Shown here: positions 1 through 6,083 of the stretch, piece by piece
Layout: each line of letters begins with the position of its first letter
Position numbering within the stretch: the first letter of the stretch is position 1
NCBI GenBank assembly: GCA_008501565.1
Contig: QQUL01000308.1
Location: 1-8,197, forward strand
Length of the DNA stretch: 8,197 nucleotides
From: Armatimonadota bacterium
GTDB lineage: Bacteria > Actinomycetota > Acidimicrobiia > Spongiisociales > UBA5794
Direction of reading: 5' to 3'
Position numbers and translations under genes: made by a program
The notes under the pieces: model-generated
What the model was told of the DNA's origin: nothing
What the model saw: the letters and a program-made list of their open reading frames with translations, nothing else
Databases searched by the model: none

Positions 1-779
1 GCATAGATGACCCAACCGACACCGAAGAGGAATGCGGCTATCGAGACCCAACCGTTGCGGGAGAGGCCGAGGAATCGAAATGTGGTGTCGGTGCGCATCA
101 ATTCCATCAGGAAGCGAATGAAGGCGTATCCGGCGACGTAGAGACCGAAGGACGCGCTCTTGGCGAGCTTGGCCTTTCTCTCGAGCCACAGAATGATCGG
201 TACGAGTATCAGCAGGTTCCACAGTGATTCGTACAGGAATGTGGGATGGAAGGTCGTAGCGCCCGGAAAACCAGCGGCAGCAGCCTTGTCCGGATCGATC
301 TCGACCGCCCACGGGAGGTCGCTCGGGGTACCGAACAGCTCCTGGTTGAAGTAGTTACCCCATCGACCGATTGCCTGGGCAATGGGAACGCCGATGGCCA
401 CCGCATCGCCGACGGCGAAGACATCTCCCTTCCAACGGTTGAGGAGGTAGATGAAGGTCAGAGCACCCAACAGGAGCCCGCCGTAGAGCGCAAGCCCGCC
501 TTCCCATATGTAGAACGCTGCCCACGGCCTTCCCTCGAAGCGGTGCGTGTGGGTGATCACATACCCGGCTCGTGCTCCCAGGAAGCCAATGACCACTCCC
601 CAGATCGCTACTCGCTCGAACATTTCACCCGAACCGCCGAACCGGATGTACCGATTTCGCGACACGACGATCGCGATGATGACGCCGATCGCGATCAGGA
701 TGCCATAGACGTGAATTGTCAACGGACCGATCTCAATGACGTTCTGGGACGGAGAAGGGAACGAGGCAAGCAGGCTCAT
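1..779 (-). CDS. lgt: Prolipoprotein diacylglyceryl transferase (Lgt), C-terminal end cut by window edge
   Basis: Lgt is a polytopic inner-membrane enzyme that moves a diacylglyceryl group from phosphatidylglycerol to the lipobox cysteine of prelipoproteins, the first step of lipoprotein maturation. My reading of the minus strand gives 259 codons without a stop to the window edge. Visible landmarks: HVYG at 23-26 (Tyr25 matches E. coli Tyr26), WEGGLALYGG at 92-101, and the Lgt signature GRWGNYFNQELFG at 138-150. The last gives Arg139, Asn142, Glu147 and Gly150, aligning with E. coli Arg143, Asn146, Glu151 and Gly154 at a constant offset of 4. Late in the protein, Arg222 and Glu226 match E. 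coli Arg239 and Glu243. At the same offset E. coli His103 is Tyr99 here. Several hydrophobic segments are present (about 20-40, 57-75, 95-113, 188-199, 244-259). Only a short C-terminal tail should be missing. The ATG at 779 overlaps the TGA of the upstream AhpD-like gene (ATGA), so translation is probably coupled; a weak GAGG lies about 10 bases upstream. Family identity is secure. Confidence 0.95.
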   Translation of the reverse strand, partial: MSLLASFPSPSQNVIEIGPLTIHVYGILIAIGVIIAIVVSRNRYIRFGGSGEMFERVAIWGVVIGFLGARAGYVITHTHRFEGRPWAAFYIWEGGLALYGGLLLGALTFIYLLNRWKGDVFAVGDAVAIGVPIAQAIGRWGNYFNQELFGTPSDLPWAVEIDPDKAAAAGFPGATTFHPTFLYESLWNLLILVPIILWLERKAKLAKSASFGLYVAGYAFIRFLMELMRTDTTFRFLGLSRNGWVSIAAFLFGVGWVIY

Positions 780-1123
780 GCGTACTTTGCCTCGAACTCC
801 TTGAAGGCTTCAAAGGCCTTCGCCCCATAGACGGTTCCCGGCCCGCCCTGCATCAAGATCGCAACCGACACGGCCTCGGCCACCTGCTGCTGAGTTACAC
901 CTGCGCGGGCGGCTCCCTTCGCATGGGAAGCAATACAGGAATCGCACCGTTCGGCAATGCCGTAGGAAAGCGCAATGAGCTCCTTCACACCGGCACTGAG
1001 CTCGCCGTCGCTCATTGCCTCCTTGTGCATGGTTCGGTACCCGTCATAGGTTGCGGGAATCATCTTGCGTAGTTCTGCGGCAGTCGCGTGGTAGCGCTGT
1101 GCTTCGTCGTGGTAGTGGCCCAT
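776..1123 (-). CDS. AhpD-like carboxymuconolactone decarboxylase (CMD) family protein
   Basis: A 115-residue, all-helical-type protein of the CMD/AhpD fold; length is normal for a single-domain member. Numbered from the ATG at 1123, it has Glu48 in KELIAL, then the CDSC redox motif (Cys60, Cys63) followed by His67. The spacing Glu-12-Cys-3-Cys-4-His is the same as in the AhpD active site (Glu118, Cys130, Cys133, His137 in M. tuberculosis), so a thiol-disulfide or peroxidase-type redox role is more likely than decarboxylation of carboxymuconolactone. AhpD His132 is a serine here (Ser62). The C-terminal AVSVAILMQGGPGTVYGAKA stretch is typical of the family. A TTG at 1126 would add one residue, but the AAGGAGG at 1128-1134 fits the ATG at 1123 and would touch the TTG. 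The gene is first in a minus-strand pair with lgt, which it overlaps by 4 bases. No alkyl hydroperoxide reductase (ahpC) is adjacent in this window, so the redox partner is unknown. Family call is firm; substrate is not known. Confidence 0.92.
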   Translation of the reverse strand: MGHYHDEAQRYHATAAELRKMIPATYDGYRTMHKEAMSDGELSAGVKELIALSYGIAERCDSCIASHAKGAARAGVTQQQVAEAVSVAILMQGGPGTVYGAKAFEAFKEFEAKYA

Positions 1124-1249
1124 CAATCCTCCTTGTTGACCCCAGAGTACGGAGCCGTGGGAGACTCAGTGAGGTGCATGGGCACATAGCTTCGCCGGGT
1201 GCCACACAATGGAACGAACCACAGAGCGCCACTATTCCGGGAGTGACCC
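1124..1249. other. Divergent intergenic region with the promoters of both flanking operons
   Basis: This 126-base gap separates the divergent starts of the AhpD-like gene (minus) and the amidohydrolase gene (plus), so promoters for both operons are expected here by layout. On the minus strand a TTGTGT (1204-1209) and a TATGTG (1183-1188) resemble -35 and -10 boxes, but the 15-base spacer is short. On the plus strand a TTGACC at 1136-1141 has no convincing -10 at the right distance. GGGAG at 1239-1243 serves as ribosome binding site for the ATG at 1250. I see no strong inverted repeat that would mark an operator. The promoter assignments are inference from gene arrangement. Confidence 0.5.
1128..1134 (-). 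promoter_or_regulatory. Ribosome binding site of the AhpD-like gene
   Basis: AAGGAGG read on the minus strand, a near-perfect Shine-Dalgarno sequence. It ends four bases before the ATG at 1123 and only one base before the alternative TTG at 1126, which decides the start in favour of the ATG. Confidence 0.75.
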
Positions 1250-2416
1250 ATGACGACCTCGCAAGCCAACTCGAAACAGGAGGCCGAGAAGCAATTCTTG
1301 GAGCATGAGGAGGGTATCCGAGAGTTGTCACGCTGGATGTATGAAAACCCCGAAATCGCCTTCGAGGAGATTGAGACGTCGGCCAGGATGGTGGACATGC
1401 TTCGAGCGGGTGGGTTCGATGTCAAAGCGCCGGCATACGGTCTCGAAACGGCGTTCGAGGCGACCGTCGGGACGACCGGCCCGACCGTTGTCATCTGCGC
1501 CGAGATGGATGCGCTACCGGAAGTGGGGCATGCTTGTGGACACAACATCATCGCGGCAGCCGGCATCGGGGCCGGAATCGCCCTCGCACCCGTTGCAGAG
1601 AAGTTGGGGATCCGCGTCACCGTTCTGGGAACACCGGCCGAAGAGCACTTCGGAGGCAAGGTCGATCTGATCAACGCCGGTGCCTTCGAGGGCGTTGCTG
1701 CCGCGATGATGATCCATCCGAGTCCCGTGGACGTGGTTGATCCTGTGTTTCTCGCTGTTGATCACATCGATGTGGAGTTCTTCGGGAAGGCTTCCCACGC
1801 ATCGAGTGCTCCTCATCTCGGAGTCAACGCCCTCGACGCTGCCGTCCAGGCATACACGGCCGTCGCTGCGCTCCGTCAACACACACTGGATTCCGATCGG
1901 ATCCACGGGATCATCACCCACGGCGGCGCTGCACCAAACATCGTCCCTGATCACACCACGATGTCGTGGTACGTCCGGTCGGCCACCGACGCTCGACTCA
2001 ACACCCTCGTCGAACAAGTCACCGCTTGTTTCGAGGGCGCCGCCCGAGCGACCGGGTGCACCTTCAAGGTCAGCCAAACCGGTCACCGATACAAGGATCT
2101 GCGATCAGACAAGGTGCTTGCAAAGCTGTACTCGGACAACTCTCGACTCGCCGGACGGCCAATGCCGTACTTCGCTGAGGTGGACGCAGAAACGTCCGGG
2201 TCGACAGACATGGGCAACGTCTCCCACGAGGTACCCGCGATTCATCCGATGCTCAGCCTCGCTTGTGATCCGGCCGTGAATCATCAGCGGGAATTCGCCG
2301 CTGCGACACTGACCGACAAGGGCATGGAAACCATACGCGAGGGTGCACTGGCAATGGCTTGGACGGTGATCGATCTCGCTGAGGGGGATCTTTGGAGTCA
2401 ACTTGGTGACACGTAG
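1250..2416 (+). CDS. M20-family metallo-amidohydrolase, PM20D2/AbgB-like (M20D subfamily)
   Basis: A 388-residue cytoplasmic zinc or manganese-type amidohydrolase; there is no signal peptide. Members cleave amide or peptide bonds of small substrates such as N-acyl amino acids, unusual dipeptides (PM20D2 acts on beta-alanyl- or Xaa-Lys/Arg-type dipeptides) or p-aminobenzoyl-glutamate (AbgB). Metal-centre motifs are intact: MDALP (Asp87), GHACGH at 93-98 (Cys96, His98), PAEE at 129-132 (catalytic Glu131, ligand Glu132), MIHP (His156) and AIHP (His332). The lid/dimerisation domain occupies roughly residues 172-285, with ASHASSAP (His183) and HGGAAPNIVPD at 224-234. The STDMGNVSHEVPAIHP block at 318-333 is highly characteristic of the PM20D2-type group and is the main reason for choosing it over hippurate or indole-acetyl-amino-acid hydrolases. 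The ATG at 1250 has GGGAG just upstream. The 3' end overlaps the start of the P-type ATPase gene, so the two are very likely co-transcribed and coupled. The true substrate cannot be read from the sequence. Confidence 0.93.
   Translation: MTTSQANSKQEAEKQFLEHEEGIRELSRWMYENPEIAFEEIETSARMVDMLRAGGFDVKAPAYGLETAFEATVGTTGPTVVICAEMDALPEVGHACGHNIIAAAGIGAGIALAPVAEKLGIRVTVLGTPAEEHFGGKVDLINAGAFEGVAAAMMIHPSPVDVVDPVFLAVDHIDVEFFGKASHASSAPHLGVNALDAAVQAYTAVAALRQHTLDSDRIHGIITHGGAAPNIVPDHTTMSWYVRSATDARLNTLVEQVTACFEGAARATGCTFKVSQTGHRYKDLRSDKVLAKLYSDNSRLAGRPMPYFAEVDAETSGSTDMGNVSHEVPAIHPMLSLACDPAVNHQREFAAATLTDKGMETIREGALAMAWTVIDLAEGDLWSQLGDT
2394..2397 (+). promoter_or_regulatory. Ribosome binding site of the P-type ATPase gene, inside the upstream coding region
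   Basis: GGAG within the last codons of the amidohydrolase gene, 8 bases before the GTG at 2406 and 5 bases before a TTG at 2403. No in-frame ATG exists near the N-terminus, so the start must be non-ATG. The spacing and codon preference favour GTG. Confidence 0.5.
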
Positions 2417-5153
2417 CGATGACTGGGTCCCGTTGGAATACACCGATTGGTCGCAACGATCTTCCGCTGACACGACTGCCGCGCACGAATCGGGCACAGC
2501 TGGGCTGACGGATGAAGAGGCTCATTCACGTCTGGCGCGTGTTGGGCCGAACGAGATCCAGGAGGTGGCCGGAAAGAGCAAGCTCTCGATCCTTCTGGCA
2601 CAGTTCAAGGGCGTTCTGACCTATGTGCTCGTTGCTGCGGCGCTCATTTCTGCATTCCTCGGCGACTGGATCGAAGCGGTAGCCATCGCCGCGATCGTCA
2701 TCCTCAACGCAGTGATGGGGTACGTCCAGGAGAGCCGGGCGGAGGAAGCGATGGCGGCGCTTCGCCACCTCGCGGTTCCCAATGTCAGAGTCAGACGGTC
2801 GGGGCGGATCGTTGACATCCCGTCGCCTGACCTCGTACCGGGCGACAGGCTCCTCCTTGAAGCGGGCAACGTCGTCCCTGCCGATGGTCGACTGGTCGAG
2901 GAAGCGAACCTCCAGATCGAGGAAGCCACGCTCACCGGTGAATCGGAACCGGTATCGAAACGAGCAGATGTCGTCTACGAGTCGGCGAGGGCCCTCGCGG
3001 ATCGCAGAAACATGGTCTACAGCGGGACCGTCGTCACGCGTGGCCGAGGCGAGGTGGTGATCACCGATACCGGTATGAGGACCGAACTCGGCAAGATCGC
3101 CTCGCTCATTCAGGGCGTCGAGGACACTCGCACTCCGCTCCAGGACCGATTGGATCATCTCGGGAAGATCCTTGCTGGCGTTGCAGGGGGTTTGGTCGTG
3201 GTCCTGTTCGTCATGGGCCTCCTCCGAGGCGATGACCTGGAAACTCTTCTCCTGACCTCCGTGAGCTTGGCTGTCGCTGCGATTCCGGAGGCGATGCCAG
3301 CCGTTGTGACCATTGCGTTGTCCCTCGGGGCCCAGCGCATGCTCAAGAGAAACGCACTCATCAGGCGGCTCCCCGCGGTGGAGACCCTTGGTTCCGTGAG
3401 TGTGATAGGCACGGACAAGACCGGGACCCTTACGGAGAATCGCATGACCGCGGTTGTTCTTGATGTTGCCAACAACCGTCTTGAGCTCGTCGATGACAAC
3501 CCGATCGTCGCGGGGCACTCGCCGACCATTGAACTTGCACTTCTGATCGGTCTGTTGTGCAACGATGCTTCGCTCGTCGACGACGAGGAACTCGTTGCGG
3601 TCGGTGACCCAACAGAAGGTGCACTGGTGATCGCCGGGGCCCGAGTTGGGCTCATCAAGTCCGACATCGAGGACGTCATGCCGAGGGTCGGTGAGGTCCC
3701 GTTCGACTCCGTTCGGAAGCGAATGACGACGGTGCATCGAACACCGACCAACCCGACCGACGTACCAGCAGATCTTGAGGACCTGTTCGCCGCCCTCGGG
3801 GATGTGATTCCTCCCTATGTCGCGTTCACGAAGGGTGCCGTTGCTGGACTCCTCGACTGCTCAAATCGAGTGTGGGTCGAGGGCGCCATCGTTGACATGG
3901 ACGACACCTGGCGTCGTCGGATCACGGAAAGCGAGGAGGCTTTGGCGTCAAAGGGGATGCGGATCCTCGGGCTCGCTGCCCGACCGCGAGCCACATCCGA
4001 AGTCGACGATGACATCGAGGAGAGATTGATTTTCGTCGGAATGTTCGGTCTTCTCGACCCTCCACGAGAATCAGTTCCCGGCGCGATTCGCGACACGATC
4101 GCGGCCGGTATCAGGCCGGTCATGATCACCGGGGATCACCCATTGACGGCCCGACACATCGCCCAATCGATCGGCATCACGACGTCGGATGAGGTGGTGA
4201 TCGGCTCGGACCTCGATGACATGGACCCCGAAGCCTTCAAGGAGGTGGCCAAGCAGACTTCCGTCTTCGCACGAGTCTCCCCCGAACACAAGCTCGAACT
4301 CATTTCCGCTCTTCAGTCCGATGGCGAACTCGTCGCCATGACAGGGGACGGCGTCAACGACGCTCCCGCCCTGAAGAAGGCGGATATCGGGATCGCCATG
4401 GGGATCACCGGCACCGACGTATCGAAACAGGCTGCCGCCATGGTGCTTCTTGACGACAACTACGCAACGATCGTGGCTGCCGTTGAAGAGGGGCGGGTGA
4501 TCTACGACAACATCCGCAAGTTCATCAAATACCTACTGACATGCAACACATCCGAGGTCCTTGTGATGATCATTGGACCGTTCCTCGGCATGCCACTTCC
4601 ATTGCTACCTCTCCAGATCCTCTGGATGAACCTCGTCACCGATGGCCTTCCAGCGCTCGCCCTTGGCGTCGAACCCGCCGAGGACGACGTCATGGAACGC
4701 CCACCGCGATCGGCAACCGAGTCGATCTTCGGTGGTGGCACCACGCAGTTCATCGTGATCTTTGGCCTCATCCTGTCGGTGGTAGCGCTCGGAGCCGGAT
4801 TCCTCCTGTGGAACGCAGACGACTCATCGTGGCAGTCGGTCGTGTTCACCGTGCTCATCTTTGGGCAGCTCGGCCTCGCCCTCGAGATCAGAACAGAACG
4901 GGCATCGCTGTTCACGGTCGGTCTGCGGTCAAACAAATCCATGCTCGGGGCCGTGGGTGTTGGCCTCGCCACACATCTCATGATCCTGTACGTGCCGTTC
5001 CTGCAGCGGGTATTCCGAACCGAGGCCCTCGATGTGGCTCACTTCGGAATGGCAATCGGAGGCGTCATCGTGGTCATCGCCTGTGTGGAGGTGTACAAGA
5101 TCTGGCTGCGTGCAGCGAAGCCAACCGTGAGGGCTAGCCTCGTGGACGTGTAG
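2406..5153 (+). CDS. P2A-type (calcium-transporting-like) P-type ATPase
   Basis: A full-length P-type pump of 915 residues (numbering from the GTG at 2406). An N-terminal cation-ATPase domain (GLTDEEAHSRLARVGPNEI, about 33-51) is followed by M1-M2 (about 68-104), the actuator domain with TGES at 177-180, and M3-M4 with PEAMP at 294-298. Then come the phosphorylation motif DKTGTLT with Asp337, the nucleotide-binding domain with GDPTEGAL (400-407) and KGA (476-478), MITGDHPLTA (573-582), the hinge TGDGVNDAP at 646-654, and M5-M10. Ion-site residues of SERCA are kept in M4 (Glu295 for Glu309), M5 (Asn714, Glu717 for Asn768, Glu771) and M6 (Asn742, Thr745, Asp746 for Asn796, Thr799, Asp800). In M8, Gln821 lies where SERCA has Glu908, as in plasma-membrane Ca2+-ATPases. 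This points to ATP-driven export of Ca2+ (or a similar divalent ion), perhaps one ion per cycle; Mn2+ or monovalent ions are not excluded. It overlaps the amidohydrolase gene by 11 bases and lies 15 bases before the His-rich protein gene. There is no heavy-metal-binding domain at the N-terminus, so it is not a copper or zinc P1B pump. Confidence 0.95.
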   Translation: MTRSDDWVPLEYTDWSQRSSADTTAAHESGTAGLTDEEAHSRLARVGPNEIQEVAGKSKLSILLAQFKGVLTYVLVAAALISAFLGDWIEAVAIAAIVILNAVMGYVQESRAEEAMAALRHLAVPNVRVRRSGRIVDIPSPDLVPGDRLLLEAGNVVPADGRLVEEANLQIEEATLTGESEPVSKRADVVYESARALADRRNMVYSGTVVTRGRGEVVITDTGMRTELGKIASLIQGVEDTRTPLQDRLDHLGKILAGVAGGLVVVLFVMGLLRGDDLETLLLTSVSLAVAAIPEAMPAVVTIALSLGAQRMLKRNALIRRLPAVETLGSVSVIGTDKTGTLTENRMTAVVLDVANNRLELVDDNPIVAGHSPTIELALLIGLLCNDASLVDDEELVAVGDPTEGALVIAGARVGLIKSDIEDVMPRVGEVPFDSVRKRMTTVHRTPTNPTDVPADLEDLFAALGDVIPPYVAFTKGAVAGLLDCSNRVWVEGAIVDMDDTWRRRITESEEALASKGMRILGLAARPRATSEVDDDIEERLIFVGMFGLLDPPRESVPGAIRDTIAAGIRPVMITGDHPLTARHIAQSIGITTSDEVVIGSDLDDMDPEAFKEVAKQTSVFARVSPEHKLELISALQSDGELVAMTGDGVNDAPALKKADIGIAMGITGTDVSKQAAAMVLLDDNYATIVAAVEEGRVIYDNIRKFIKYLLTCNTSEVLVMIIGPFLGMPLPLLPLQILWMNLVTDGLPALALGVEPAEDDVMERPPRSATESIFGGGTTQFIVIFGLILSVVALGAGFLLWNADDSSWQSVVFTVLIFGQLGLALEIRTERASLFTVGLRSNKSMLGAVGVGLATHLMILYVPFLQRVFRTEALDVAHFGMAIGGVIVVIACVEVYKIWLRAAKPTVRASLVDV

Positions 5154-5168
5154 GAAGGACCTCACGCA

Positions 5169-5975
5169 ATGGCGTTGACTGACAACCAAGAACACGAAGT
5201 AGTGCCAAGCAGGTCCATCCCTCGGTACGTTGCCTGGTTGCTAGTTTTCGCTGTGATCGCAACGGGCATCCTCGTGATATACCTTGCAACGCAGGCTTCC
5301 GATACAAGCGCCGATGCGGAGCTGCTGATGGACGGTGTGGACCGATCACGGCTCCCCAGGGACGAAGCGGTGGCATTGGCACTGCTCGCCCACGAGCGAA
5401 GCGCGCCGATCCCCGCATCCGAGAGCCATGATCACGGGCACGACAACGCAGGCCATGGCCACGAAATGACGGCTGAAGAACAGGCCGCATTCGATGCACA
5501 GTGGAAAGCCGCCACCGAGGCAATTGAGCGCTACGACACGCTTGAGGAGATCGAGGCCGCTGGCTATGTTCTGGCGTCTGCCGTCAATGACGGCGTTGGC
5601 GCCCACTACGTCAAATGGTCAATCGTCGATCGACCGTTCGATCCGGCAGAACCATCCATGCTGCTCTTTGACACACTGGTATGGGGAGAGGATCCCGAGC
5701 TGGTCGCGTACTCGTATTGGGTCACGTCCGACGAACGGCCGGAGGGATTCGTCGGCGAGGAGGACTCGTGGCACCGGCATCTCGGTGTGTGTTTCGTCAA
5801 CGGAATGATCGGGGAAGAAGGCATCGTGCGCGAAGACTGCCCTGGTGACTGGGTGAACGGCATGGACATGTGGATGCTTCATGCCTGGGTTGTGCCAGGC
5901 GTGGAGAATCGATACGGACGCTTCCACACCGCGAATCCTCTTCTTTGTGAGCACGCCTGCGGTCTCGAGAACTAG
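5169..5975 (+). CDS. Membrane-anchored protein with His-rich linker and unrecognised C-terminal domain
   Basis: I do not recognise a named family. The 268-residue protein has a short polar N-terminus with Arg15 and Arg19, then one hydrophobic segment at about 20-40 without a clear cleavage site or lipobox. That predicts a single-pass anchor with the bulk outside the membrane. Residues 87-99 form a His/Asp/Gly-rich stretch (HDHGHDNAGHGHE) of the kind that binds divalent metals, preceded by a helical-looking segment at about 48-80. After another helix-prone region (101-130) comes a compact globular domain (about 132-264) rich in aromatic and His residues: GVGAHYVKW (142-150), the acidic SDERPEGFVGEEDSWHRHLG (187-206), and WMLHAW (235-240). 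Four cysteines (208, 224, 260, 264) could form two disulfides or metal ligands. The ATG at 5169 has GGAAGGA at 5153-5159. It sits 15 bases after the P-type ATPase and so is its probable operon partner. A role as periplasmic or surface metal-binding accessory of the pump is inference. Confidence 0.88.
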   Translation: MALTDNQEHEVVPSRSIPRYVAWLLVFAVIATGILVIYLATQASDTSADAELLMDGVDRSRLPRDEAVALALLAHERSAPIPASESHDHGHDNAGHGHEMTAEEQAAFDAQWKAATEAIERYDTLEEIEAAGYVLASAVNDGVGAHYVKWSIVDRPFDPAEPSMLLFDTLVWGEDPELVAYSYWVTSDERPEGFVGEEDSWHRHLGVCFVNGMIGEEGIVREDCPGDWVNGMDMWMLHAWVVPGVENRYGRFHTANPLLCEHACGLEN

Positions 5976-6009
5976 TGGTCTGTCGCCCAAATGGCTACCC
6001 GATCTTGGC

Positions 6010-6031
6010 GCTGGCATGGATGATTGCCAGC
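6010..6031. terminator. Small hairpin in the convergent gap, possible terminator
   Basis: A 7-base perfect inverted repeat (GCTGGCA and TGCCAGC) with an 8-base loop, between two convergent operons. No T-run follows on either strand (six Cs follow on the plus strand), so it is not a classical intrinsic terminator. Its location makes a termination or transcript-end-protecting role plausible. Confidence 0.35.
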
Positions 6032-6045
6032 CCCCCTTCGCAACC

Positions 6046-6061
6046 CCGGCGACACAGCCGG
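6046..6061. terminator. Second small hairpin in the convergent gap
   Basis: CCGGC and GCCGG separated by GACACA form a 5-base GC-only stem just downstream of the first hairpin and before the 3' end of the AapP-like gene (minus strand). No T-tract is present. Read on the minus strand it is the first structure met after the ATPase gene stop. Weak evidence on its own. Confidence 0.25.
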
Positions 6062-6083
6062 TTCGTACAAGCCCGTGACCGAT

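Noticed and set aside
246..830. 194-codon plus-strand open frame opposite lgt
   Set aside because: It lies antisense to a clearly conserved Lgt, its translation is low-complexity and charged with no recognisable motif, and it runs through the lgt start and the end of the AhpD-like gene.
1183..1209. Possible -35/-10 pair on the minus strand (TTGTGT, TATGTG)
   Set aside because: The spacer is 15 bases and the match is modest; too weak to annotate as a promoter, so noted only within the intergenic feature.
1514..2086. 190-codon minus-strand open frame opposite the amidohydrolase
   Set aside because: It mirrors the metal-binding core of the M20 enzyme and shows no motif of its own.
2526..3737. 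403-codon minus-strand open frame opposite the P-type ATPase
   Set aside because: It is antisense to the conserved core (TGES, PEAMP, DKTGTLT) of the pump; its composition is rich in His, Arg and Asp as expected for the mirror of a GC-rich gene, with no domain seen.
5976..6083. Possible tRNA or small RNA gene in the convergent gap
   Set aside because: I could not form a cloverleaf with an acceptor stem and T-loop consensus; only two short hairpins are visible.
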